This document shows positions 17,368 through 25,332 of a stretch of DNA of 64,000 nucleotides, in pieces (within the stretch, counting starts at the first letter, position 1; each line of letters opens with the position of its first letter). A program made the position numbers and the translations under genes. The stretch lies in contig CAWGFM010000002.1 in NCBI GenBank assembly GCA_963821935.1, positions 62,001-126,000 of the forward strand. The letters are read 5' to 3'. The notes beneath the pieces were generated by a model. It saw only the letters and a list, made by a program, of their open reading frames with translations. It had not been told where the DNA came from and searched no databases. Source of the stretch: JAOUEA01 sp963821935 (GTDB lineage: Bacteria; Actinomycetota; UBA4738; HRBIN12).

Positions 17368-18360
17368 ATCCACCGGACGTCCCGCGCTCACGGTGAGGAC
17401 GCCTCGTTCGGTGGCGAGACGGAACTGCCTGCCCGCGTGGTAGCTCGAGCGAACCAGCGGACCGGCTTCCACGTGAGGGATGCCCAACGCCTCACCGGTA
17501 CGAGCATGTTCATCGAACTCTTCCGGCCGCACCCATCGATCGATCGGGAGGTGGAACGACGTGGGCTGCAGGTACTGGCCCATCGTCAGGATGTCGCAGT
17601 CCACATCGACCAGGTCGTTCATCGCCCCAGCGACTTCGTCCGGACGCTCGCCCATGCCCAAGATCAGGTTCGACTTCGTGACCTGCCCGGGACGAAGCGA
17701 CTTCGCGAAGCCGAGGACACCGAGCGTCCGGTCGTACCCGAACGCGGGACGGATGCGATCGTGCAGGCGCCGTACCGTTTCGAGGTTGTGGGCGAACACG
17801 TCGGGTGCGGCGTCGATGACGGTGGCGATGTCGCGCTCCCCGCCCTTGAAGTCGGAGGGCAGCACCTCCACCCGGCATCGGGGCTGAGCTGCTCGGACCG
17901 CCCGGATGGTCTCGGCCCAGATCCGGGCACCCCCGTCCGGAAGATCGTCGCGAGCCACGCCGGTGAGCACCACGTGCCGCAGGCCCATCGTGCCGACGGC
18001 CTCGGCGATCCGTTCGGGCTCGCTCGCGTCCACGGGATCGGGCTTGGCCGTCATGACATCGCAGAACCCGCACCGACGCGTGCACTTGGCCCCCAAGATC
18101 AGGAAGGTCGCCTCGCGGTCCTCCCAGCACTCGGCGATGTTGGGACACATCGCTTCCTCGCACACGGTGTTGAGCGACAGGCCACGCATCAGACCTTTGA
18201 GCTCGGTGAAGTTCGGCCCGCTCGCCAGGCGAACCTTCAACCACGGGGGCTTGCGCTCCCCGTGCGCGTTGACGCCGGTGTCACCGCCGGTCCCGTTGGT
18301 GACCCCCACGATCGGAAGGTGGAGGCGCCGCTTGGCGGGATTGTGATCGCGCTGCGTCAT
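17350..18360 (-). CDS. lipA: Lipoyl synthase
   Basis: A 336-residue radical-SAM enzyme that inserts two sulfurs into the octanoyl group on E2 or GcvH. The auxiliary cluster motif is CEEAMCPNIAECW, the radical-SAM motif is CTRRCGFCD, and the C-terminal RSSYHAGRQF supplies the conserved Ser ligand. It pairs functionally with lipB and the E2 gene near 45 kb. The ATG at 18360 has TAGACT 8 nt upstream. The stop lies within the 3' strand of rnpB P1 on the opposite strand. Confidence 0.95.
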
Positions 18361-18368
18361 GGCCTGCC

Positions 18369-18374
18369 AGTCTA
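18369..18374 (-). promoter_or_regulatory. -10 box TAGACT of lipA, leaderless
   Basis: TAGACT on the minus strand, 8 nt before the lipA ATG at 18360; no ribosome site. Confidence 0.5.
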
Positions 18375-18512
18375 GGACCGGTCGTGCGAAGCGCGCGTTC
18401 CTCGCGCGGTGGAACCGACTCCTCGGGGTTGCGCTGGTTCCCCGGATCGACGAAAGGGTCGGGGTATCCTCCGGCCAGCGGGCCTCCACGCGTCCGCACA
18501 TCGGAGATCTCG

Positions 18513-19769
18513 GTGAACGACCCACCCGCCCCACGCGAAGAATCCCAACCCACCCTCGTCAGGGTGGAACCGCCTTCGTGGCGCTGGATCGTCACCCTGC
18601 TCTTCGTCATCGCCGGCATCGCGCTTGCCTCCATGGTCTTCCTGGCGTTCTTCCGGCAGATCAAGGATCTGCTGATCTGGGCGTTCGTTGCCTTGTTCGC
18701 ATCGTTCGCGCTCGAACCGGCCGTGGCATGGCTCGCGAAACGAGGGATGCGACGGGGCATGGCGACGGGGCTGATCCTGCTAGGGCTCGCGGTGCTGACC
18801 GTGGCGATGGTGGCGTTGATGATCCCGTTGGTCGTTGAACAGCTCAAGGCCCTGATCCAAGCGGCGCCCGACATCCTCAACACCATCAGCGAGTACACCA
18901 AGCGATGGTTCGGCGTCGATGTCTCGCCGGAAGCGCTGCAGGCGCAGCTGCAGAGCGCGGACTCCGAGCTCAGTCGATTCGCCACGGACATCGCCGGCAA
19001 CTTGTTCGGGTTCGCCAGCTCGATCATCGGGACCGTGTTCAAGCTGCTGACGATCGGTCTGTTCACCTTCTACCTCACGGCCGACGGGCCGCGATTCCGC
19101 CGCACGATCTGCTCGATCATGCCGCCGAAGCACCAGCAGAACGTGTTGTGGTCGTGGGAGGTCGCGATCGACAAGACCGGGGCCTACCTCTACTCCCGGC
19201 TGCTCCTGGCGGTGATCTCGGGTGTGGCCACCTACATCGTGCTCACCGTGCTGGGGGTGCCGTTCTCGGTGCCGCTGGCGGTGTGGGTCGGGCTGGTCTC
19301 GCAGTTCATCCCCACGATCGGCACGTACATCGCCATGTCGCTGCCACTCGCCGTGGCGGTCGTGCAGAGCCCGTTCGACGCGATCGTCCTACTGGTGTTC
19401 TTCGTGATCTACCAGCAGCTCGAGAACTATCTGCTGAGCCCGCACATCACCGCCCGCACCATGCAGCTGCATCCCGCCTTGGCGTTCGGGTGCGCGATCG
19501 CCGGTGCCAGCATCGCCGGCGTGGTCGGCGCGTTCTTGGCTTTGCCGGTGGCCGCCATCGTGCAGGCCATCGGTTCCAGCGCCGTGGAGCGGCACACGGT
19601 GGTCGACTCCGAGTTGACGCGGGACGCCGTCGATGCCAGGGGCGCGTTCGACCTGGACCGCGGGAAGACGCGAGGCCCCTCGGTCGGTGCCCGACTGCTG
19701 GAGATGATGCGGCGGCGGGGCGATGGGGATCCTTCCGAACCGCCGCCTTCGGATCCACCGACCGGCTGA
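18513..19769 (+). CDS. AI-2E/PerM-family membrane transporter
   Basis: A 418-residue membrane protein with about eight hydrophobic segments and the family's central amphipathic region (residues about 105-165, containing a KALIQAAPDILNTISEYTKRWF-type stretch). LENYLLSPHI and the Pro-rich FIPTIGTY are characteristic of the AI-2E transporter/PerM fold. The family name does not imply quorum sensing; substrates vary. The cytoplasmic tail is charged and ends EPPPSDPPTG. The GTG at 18513 follows GGAGA by 8 nt. A TATCCT at about 18465 may be its promoter. Confidence 0.85.
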   Translation: MNDPPAPREESQPTLVRVEPPSWRWIVTLLFVIAGIALASMVFLAFFRQIKDLLIWAFVALFASFALEPAVAWLAKRGMRRGMATGLILLGLAVLTVAMVALMIPLVVEQLKALIQAAPDILNTISEYTKRWFGVDVSPEALQAQLQSADSELSRFATDIAGNLFGFASSIIGTVFKLLTIGLFTFYLTADGPRFRRTICSIMPPKHQQNVLWSWEVAIDKTGAYLYSRLLLAVISGVATYIVLTVLGVPFSVPLAVWVGLVSQFIPTIGTYIAMSLPLAVAVVQSPFDAIVLLVFFVIYQQLENYLLSPHITARTMQLHPALAFGCAIAGASIAGVVGAFLALPVAAIVQAIGSSAVERHTVVDSELTRDAVDARGAFDLDRGKTRGPSVGARLLEMMRRRGDGDPSEPPPSDPPTG

Positions 19770-19774
19770 GCCTG

Positions 19775-22759
19775 CTACCCCTGCTGAACGGATGCGGTTT
19801 GGGGGGCGGCGCCTTCGTCCACGTGCGGCCCATCGGGCAGGAACACCTGAAACGAGGCTCCGCCTCCGGGACGGTCCTCGACCCATGCCGCGCCTTCGTG
19901 CAGCGACGCGAACCGGCTCACCAACGACAGGCCGATGCCGGTGCCGGGAGAGTGCGCCGACGCCGATGGTCCCTGGTGGAAGGGCTCGAAGATCTCCTCG
20001 CGCAGCTCCACCGGCACGCCCGGGCCGTCGTCCTCCACGGTGAGCAGCACGCCGGCGTCACGAGCTGCCACCGTGAGCCAGATCGTCCGATCCGCGGTCG
20101 TGTGTCGGACCGCGTTCATCACCAGGTTCTCCACGATCCGTTCCACCTTGGGTGGGTCCACGGAGAGCACGACCGGGCTGGCGTCGACGATGACCGTCCT
20201 GTCGGCGACCGCGTCCATGCTCTCCACCGTCCGTCGTGCCAGGGCTCCCACATCCACGGTCCGGTACTGCGGCGCCACGATGCCCCGGTTCAACCGGTCG
20301 ATGTCCAGCAGGTCCTTCAGGAGCTTGTCGAGCTTGCGAGCGTTGATCGAGAGCCGCGAGAGCAGGTCCTGCCGGTCCTCACCGTCCATCTCCGGCGAGC
20401 GCTCGAGCGTGATCGACAGGCCCAGGATGCTGGTGAGCGGGCTTCGGAGCTCGTGTGAGACCGCCGCGAGGAATGTGTTCTTCATGTCGTCCAGCGCGCG
20501 CAGGCGTTCGGCCGCCTCCCGTTCCCGCTGCTCGGAATCACGCAACGCTTGTTCGGCCAGCTTGCGCTCGGTGACGTCCATGAGGACGCCCTGCAGGAAC
20601 GTCGGGTTGCCGTCGGCGTCGTGCAGGATCGTCGTTTCATCGTGGACCCAGATCATGCGTCCATCCCTGGTCTGCATGCGGTACTCCGCCTGCCACGGAT
20701 GGTCGGAGGTGATCGCTTCGATGTAGCTCCGCTCGACCTGTTCTCGTTCCTCCGCCGGGACGACCTTGAGCCAGATCTCGGGATCGGCGATCCACTCGGC
20801 GGCCGAGATGCCGGTGATCTCCTCGATCTGAGGGCTGATGTAGACCGACCGCATCGAACGGTCCGCCTGGTCCAGGTAGATCGCCGCGGGGACATGCTCG
20901 ACGATCGCGCGGTAACGCTCCTCGGCCCCGCGGAGCTGTTCCTCCGCCTCCTTGCGAGCCGTGATGTCGAAGAAGACGCCCTGGGAGAACCTTGGGGTTC
21001 CCTGTTCATCCCGCAAGACGACCGCGTGGTCGGACACCCACACGATCCGTCCATCACGTCGTACGAAGCGGTACTCGGCGTGATAGGGCTCGCCTTCGGT
21101 GTTGAGGCGTTCGACCTTGGCGACGACCTCGTCGCGATCCTCGGGGTGGAGTCCTCGTTCCCACAGGCTCGTGTCGCCGGTCCACTGCTCCACCGTGTAG
21201 CCGAACACCTCCTCGATCTGCGGGCTGGTGTAGAGCGCGTCGGACAGGGCATCGACGGAGTCGATGTAGGTCACGGCCGGGATCGTCTCGATCAGCCCCC
21301 GGTATCGGGCCTCGGTCTCTTCGAGCCGCGCTTCGGCGAGCTTGCGGTCGGTGATATCGGTCAGGACGCCCTGCCACACCTCGGCGCCGTCGACGCCCTC
21401 GATCAGGAACGCCTGGTCTCGAACCCATCGCGTGGCGCCGTCCGCCCGCACGATGCGGTACTCGACGTCGAACGGGTCGCCGGTCAGGTTGGTGCGGTCG
21501 GATTCAGCCAGGATGGCCTGCCGGTCGTCCTCGTGCAGCATGTTCACCCACATCTCGGGGTCGGCGAGGCGCTGCTGGGGGCTGTAGCCGGTGAGGCGCT
21601 CGTACTGGGGGCTGATGTACTGAGCCGTCGCGATGTCGTCGACCGCATCCACGTAGACGACGGCAGGCAGTTGCTCGACCAGCGAGCGGTAGCGCTCCTC
21701 GGCGGCCCGAAGCCGTTCCTCCGCCTCGGTCCGATCGGTGATGTCGTACATCACGCCCTGGTAGATCGGGTGTCCCGCGCTGCCGTCGGCGACGGGGACG
21801 GCCTCGTCCCGGACCCAGACCTGGCTGCCGGAAGCCGAGCGGATGCGGTACTCCGAAACGAACGTAGACCCCGACTCGACCGCTTCGGTCCAGCAGTGCA
21901 GGACCCGGGCCACATCGTCGGTATGCAGCTGGGACTCCCACTTCATCGGGTCCTGGATCCATTCCTCCGATGTGAAGCCCAAGAGCCGCTCGATCTGCGG
22001 ACTGATGTAGCCGGCGGGAGCGGTTCCGGGCCGATGGCCCGAGTCGTACACGTACGCGACGGCCGGCACACGCTCGACGATCGTCCGGTAGCGGTTCTCG
22101 GCTTCCTGCAGCCGCTCGTCGGCCTCCTTCTGCCGCGTGATGTCGTACATCACGCCCTGTGCCCGAAGCGCACCGCCCTTGTCGTCACGGGCCACCACGA
22201 CGGAATCGTCCCTGATCCACACCATGCGCCCGTCCTTGGTGAAGGCGCGATACTCCGCATGGAAGGGAGTCGCGGTCCGGTCCGCCTCATCGGACGCCAG
22301 CCGGACACGCTCTCGATCCTCGGGGTGCATCACCTCGAGCCAGCGTTCCGGGTGGTCGCTCCACTCCTGCGGCGAGTAGCCCAGCATCGACTCCAGCTGA
22401 GGGCTCACGTACACCGGTGGAGCCTGCCCCGTCGGCAAGGTGGTATCCCATGTGTAGGCCACCGCCGGAACCTGCTCGACCATGGCCTGGAACCGCGCCT
22501 CGGTCTCGGTGCGCAAGGATGCCTCGCGGCGAGACTCCTGGCGGCGTAGGAGCGCGATGGCGGTGGCCGCCAGGCTGCCCACGAGCAACACCCCGAACAC
22601 CGCGTCGGTGGTGCCTTCGTTGAGCCGGTCCATCCACGAGTGGATCTGGGCGAACGCCCCCGTGGACGCGCCGATGAAGAGGGCGACCAGGGCCGTGGCC
22701 ATGACCACCAGGTCACGCCGTGCCGATGGCCGTCCTCGTCGGGCGGTCGACGGGTCCAT
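19775..22759 (-). CDS. Membrane-anchored histidine kinase with five tandem PAS domains
   Basis: A 994-residue sensor kinase. Two membrane helices (about residues 18-38 and 54-72) are followed by five PAS-PAC repeats. Each starts with a variant of YRxxVExxPAVxYxD, has YxSPQxExxxGxxxxEW in the middle, and ends with a DITxRKxAE-type linker. A dimerisation/phosphoacceptor domain (AVSHELRSPLTSILGL) and an HATPase domain (ENLVMNAVRHT, DDGPGVP, GTGIGLSLV) complete it. No Cys/His ligand in the PAS units points to a cofactor, so the stimulus is unknown. No response regulator is adjacent. The ATG at 22759 follows AAGGTGAGG. Confidence 0.92.
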   Translation of the reverse strand: MDPSTARRGRPSARRDLVVMATALVALFIGASTGAFAQIHSWMDRLNEGTTDAVFGVLLVGSLAATAIALLRRQESRREASLRTETEARFQAMVEQVPAVAYTWDTTLPTGQAPPVYVSPQLESMLGYSPQEWSDHPERWLEVMHPEDRERVRLASDEADRTATPFHAEYRAFTKDGRMVWIRDDSVVVARDDKGGALRAQGVMYDITRQKEADERLQEAENRYRTIVERVPAVAYVYDSGHRPGTAPAGYISPQIERLLGFTSEEWIQDPMKWESQLHTDDVARVLHCWTEAVESGSTFVSEYRIRSASGSQVWVRDEAVPVADGSAGHPIYQGVMYDITDRTEAEERLRAAEERYRSLVEQLPAVVYVDAVDDIATAQYISPQYERLTGYSPQQRLADPEMWVNMLHEDDRQAILAESDRTNLTGDPFDVEYRIVRADGATRWVRDQAFLIEGVDGAEVWQGVLTDITDRKLAEARLEETEARYRGLIETIPAVTYIDSVDALSDALYTSPQIEEVFGYTVEQWTGDTSLWERGLHPEDRDEVVAKVERLNTEGEPYHAEYRFVRRDGRIVWVSDHAVVLRDEQGTPRFSQGVFFDITARKEAEEQLRGAEERYRAIVEHVPAAIYLDQADRSMRSVYISPQIEEITGISAAEWIADPEIWLKVVPAEEREQVERSYIEAITSDHPWQAEYRMQTRDGRMIWVHDETTILHDADGNPTFLQGVLMDVTERKLAEQALRDSEQREREAAERLRALDDMKNTFLAAVSHELRSPLTSILGLSITLERSPEMDGEDRQDLLSRLSINARKLDKLLKDLLDIDRLNRGIVAPQYRTVDVGALARRTVESMDAVADRTVIVDASPVVLSVDPPKVERIVENLVMNAVRHTTADRTIWLTVAARDAGVLLTVEDDGPGVPVELREEIFEPFHQGPSASAHSPGTGIGLSLVSRFASLHEGAAWVEDRPGGGASFQVFLPDGPHVDEGAAPQTASVQQG

Positions 22760-22784
22760 TGATGTCCTCACCTTCACGGCTTGT

Positions 22785-22843
22785 ATCGACCCGATCCACC
22801 GCGTGCTGAACCGATTTCGTCCGGTGCGTGCACGCGGGTCGAT
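22785..22843 (-). terminator. Possible bulged hairpin after the E1 beta gene
   Basis: ATCGAC...CCGCGTGC (22785-22806) can pair with GCACGCGGGTCGAT (22830-22843), leaving an 8-nt bulge and an internal ACCG/CGGT loop stem. It lies just after the stop of the E1 beta gene and before the kinase start. Confidence 0.35.
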
Positions 22844-22849
22844 CAGGGA

Positions 22850-23875
22850 TCAGAAGGAAGCGAGGTCGCGCATGCGCCGATACACCTGGTCCGGCTCGGG
22901 CTCCATGTAGAAGTGCTCCAAGGGCGTGGCGAACGGCATGGCGGGGATGTCGGGACCACCGATGCGCGCGATCGGCGCATCGAGGTCGAACATGGCCTCC
23001 TCGGCGATCATCGCGACGATCTCGGCCCCGGCGCCGTAGGTGCGGTTGTCCTCGTACACCACCATGGCGCGACCGGTGGAACGCACGGACGTCAGGATGG
23101 TCTCGGTGTCCAGGGGAGCAAGGCTCCGAACGTCGACGACTTCGACGGAGACGCCTTCCTCGTCCAGCAGTCTCGACGCGGCTTCCAGACAGGTGTGGAG
23201 CGAGTACCCGTAGCTGATGCACGTGAGGTCCTCGCCGGCACGCTTCACATCGGCCGAACCGAGCGGGGTCTGGAACGGCTCATCGGGGACATGTCCCTTC
23301 ACGGCCCGGTAGGTCTTCTTGTGCTCAAGGAACAGCACCGGGTCGGGATCGCGCAGGGAGCTCCGGAGCAGACCCGCCGCGTCGGCCGGCGTTGAGGGCA
23401 TGACGACCTTGAGGCCCGGAACATGGGCGTAGAACGCCTCGATCGACTGGGAGTGGTAGAGGGCCCCGTGGATGCCTCCGCCGCACGGCGCACGGATCAC
23501 CAAGGGACATCCGAACGCACCGTTCGAGCGGTAGCGCATGCGCGCGGCCTCGGACACGATCTGGTCGAACGCCGGATGGATGAAGTCGGCGAACTGGATC
23601 TCGGCGACCGGCAGGAGTCCTCGCAGCGACATGCCGATCGCCACCCCGACGATGCCGGCTTCGGCCAGCGGCGTGTCGATCACGCGTTCGGGGCCGAACT
23701 CGTCCATCCAGCCCGCGCTGATCCGGAAGACCCCGCCACGGTTCCCCACGTCTTCACCCAGCAAGACCACCCGGTCATCAGCGGCCATCTCGTCGTGCAG
23801 CGCGTCACGGATGGCCGTGACGACGTTCGTTCCGGCGGGCCCCGCCGCGGGCACCTCGGCGGTCGCGGTGCTCAC
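22850..23875 (-). CDS. 2-oxoacid dehydrogenase E1 component, beta subunit (branched-chain type)
   Basis: A 341-residue transketolase-like subunit that forms the thiamine-diphosphate site with its alpha partner. VVLLGEDVGNRGGVFR, DTPLAEAGIVGVAIGMS and FADFIHPAFDQIVSEAARMRYRS are typical of BkdA2/PdhB proteins. The GTG at 23875 overlaps the alpha-subunit stop (GTGA), so the two are coupled. No E2 or E3 gene is adjacent, unlike the complete set at 45-50 kb. Confidence 0.92.
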   Translation of the reverse strand: MSTATAEVPAAGPAGTNVVTAIRDALHDEMAADDRVVLLGEDVGNRGGVFRISAGWMDEFGPERVIDTPLAEAGIVGVAIGMSLRGLLPVAEIQFADFIHPAFDQIVSEAARMRYRSNGAFGCPLVIRAPCGGGIHGALYHSQSIEAFYAHVPGLKVVMPSTPADAAGLLRSSLRDPDPVLFLEHKKTYRAVKGHVPDEPFQTPLGSADVKRAGEDLTCISYGYSLHTCLEAASRLLDEEGVSVEVVDVRSLAPLDTETILTSVRSTGRAMVVYEDNRTYGAGAEIVAMIAEEAMFDLDAPIARIGGPDIPAMPFATPLEHFYMEPEPDQVYRRMRDLASF

Positions 23876-24888
23876 GGATCGCCGTCCTCGTGGAAGACGT
23901 GCCGCAGGGCGGATCCGGGCGTGGGATCTGCGGCCTCCCACGCCTCCGCGAGTGCATGATCGATCTCGTCCTTGATCTGGGTCCGAAGCTCCTCCGCGCC
24001 GACGTCATCCATGATGTCGTTCGTCCTCAGATACTCGCCGAACACGTGCACGGGATCGTTCGTGCGCGCTCGTTCGACCTCGTCGCGCGGACGGTAGGTC
24101 TTGTCGTCGTCGTCGGAGGTGTGCCCGAGGAAGCGGTAGGTCTTGCATTCGATCAACGTCGGCCCATCGCCGGCCCTGGCGCGCTCATGGGCGTCCTTCA
24201 TGGCGCTGTAGCATGCGAGCACGTCGTTGCCGTCCACCACGACACCGGGGAAGCCGTACCCCGCAGCACGCTCGGCGACGTCCTCGATGGCCATCTGCAT
24301 GGACTGCGGAACGCTGATCGCGTACCGGTTGTTCTCGCACACGAAGATGACCGGCAGCTTGTGGATCCCCGCGAAGTTCATACCCTCATGCCAGTCGCCT
24401 TCGCTCGTGGCACCGTCGCCGAACCAACAGCCCACGACGGCATCCTCGTGCCGGTACTTGATAGCCCACGCGATCCCCGCCGCATGCGGAACCTGGGTCG
24501 CGATGGGCGAGGAGCCGCTGATGATCTGCAGGTCCTTGTGCCCCCAATGCGACGGCATCTGCCGGCCGCCGGACGACGGGTCGTCCGCTTTCGCGAAGAT
24601 GCCCAGGAACACCTCGTACGGCGTCATGCCCGCAGCAAGGACCAATGCCCCGTCCCGGTAGTAGGGGAGCCAGACGTCGGTTCCCCGACGCATGGCCCAG
24701 GCGGTCCCGACCTGACACGCTTCGTGTCCTTCGGCGGGCACCACGAACGGCGCTCTGCCCATGCGGTTCTGCCGCAACGCCGCCTCATCGAGCAGCCGTG
24801 CGGTGACGATCGTGCGATACATGGCGAGCAGATCGTCGGCGGTCAGACCGAGCGCACCGTGCGGTGTGGTGCTTACGCCTGTGGACAC
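23872..24888 (-). CDS. 2-oxoacid dehydrogenase E1 component, alpha subunit (branched-chain type)
   Basis: A 338-residue thiamine-diphosphate enzyme subunit that decarboxylates a 2-oxoacid. The ThDP motif runs from GDGATSEGDWHEGMNF to VIFVCENN, and YRFLGHTSDDD is the region before the flexible loop. It resembles branched-chain (BkdA1) more than pyruvate E1. Two starts are possible: the GTG at 24888 (AGGAGG 12 nt upstream, family-like length) and an ATG at 24999 that overlaps the copper operator and adds 37 residues. I prefer 24888. Confidence 0.88.
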   Translation of the reverse strand: MSTGVSTTPHGALGLTADDLLAMYRTIVTARLLDEAALRQNRMGRAPFVVPAEGHEACQVGTAWAMRRGTDVWLPYYRDGALVLAAGMTPYEVFLGIFAKADDPSSGGRQMPSHWGHKDLQIISGSSPIATQVPHAAGIAWAIKYRHEDAVVGCWFGDGATSEGDWHEGMNFAGIHKLPVIFVCENNRYAISVPQSMQMAIEDVAERAAGYGFPGVVVDGNDVLACYSAMKDAHERARAGDGPTLIECKTYRFLGHTSDDDDKTYRPRDEVERARTNDPVHVFGEYLRTNDIMDDVGAEELRTQIKDEIDHALAEAWEAADPTPGSALRHVFHEDGDP

Positions 24889-24998
24889 CGGGTGAGCGTT
24901 CCTCCTGGCGTTGACTCGTGGGTGGCTGATCCCGTCACCGTCGGCCGAGTTTACACCCGCCCATGGGCCACCGGTGGGGTCGGCTTGCCCGGTCGACA

Positions 24999-25017
24999 TA
25001 TACCCCCCTAGGGTATA
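24999..25017. promoter_or_regulatory. CsoR-type operator
   Basis: A perfect inverted repeat, TATACCC-N5-GGGTATA, of the form bound by CsoR-family copper sensors (TACCC-N5-GGGTA). The right arm overlaps a TAGAGT -10 candidate (25016-25021) for the csoR gene, so bound apo-CsoR would block it. The same site lies just upstream of the divergent E1 alpha gene. Confidence 0.75.
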
Positions 25018-25049
25018 GAGTGGGGCGGGAGTTCGACCGGAGGGTCAGC

Positions 25050-25325
25050 GTGTACGGGTACACCATGAATAAGAAGGACCTGCTCGATCGGCTCCGCCGC
25101 ATCGAGGGTCAGATCCGCGGGCTCCAGCGCATGGTCGACGAGGATCAGTACTGCATCGACATCCTGACGCAGCTCAGCTCCGCATCGGCCGCACTCCGCG
25201 CGGTCGGCATGGGGCTGCTCGACGACCACGCGCGCCACTGCGTGAAGGAGAGCGTGGAGGCCGGGTCTGCCGACGAGAAGATCGAAGAACTGATGGCCGC
25301 CGTGGCCCGGTTCACGGGCAGATGA
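25050..25325 (+). CDS. csoR: Copper-sensing transcriptional repressor
   Basis: A 91-residue all-helical repressor released from DNA by Cu(I). The Cu ligands are present with the family spacing: Cys35 (DQYCID), His60 and Cys64 (DHARHC). RRIEGQIRGLQRMV is the conserved DNA-contacting first helix. The GTG at 25050 has GGAGGG 6 nt upstream; an ATG at 25065 is an alternative. It is followed 7 nt later by copA, and its own operator lies 33 nt upstream. Confidence 0.93.
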   Translation: MYGYTMNKKDLLDRLRRIEGQIRGLQRMVDEDQYCIDILTQLSSASAALRAVGMGLLDDHARHCVKESVEAGSADEKIEELMAAVARFTGR

Positions 25326-25332
25326 GTCCACG

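Noticed and set aside
18513..19769. Quorum-sensing (AI-2) exporter
   Set aside because: The family name is historical; nothing here supports autoinducer transport.
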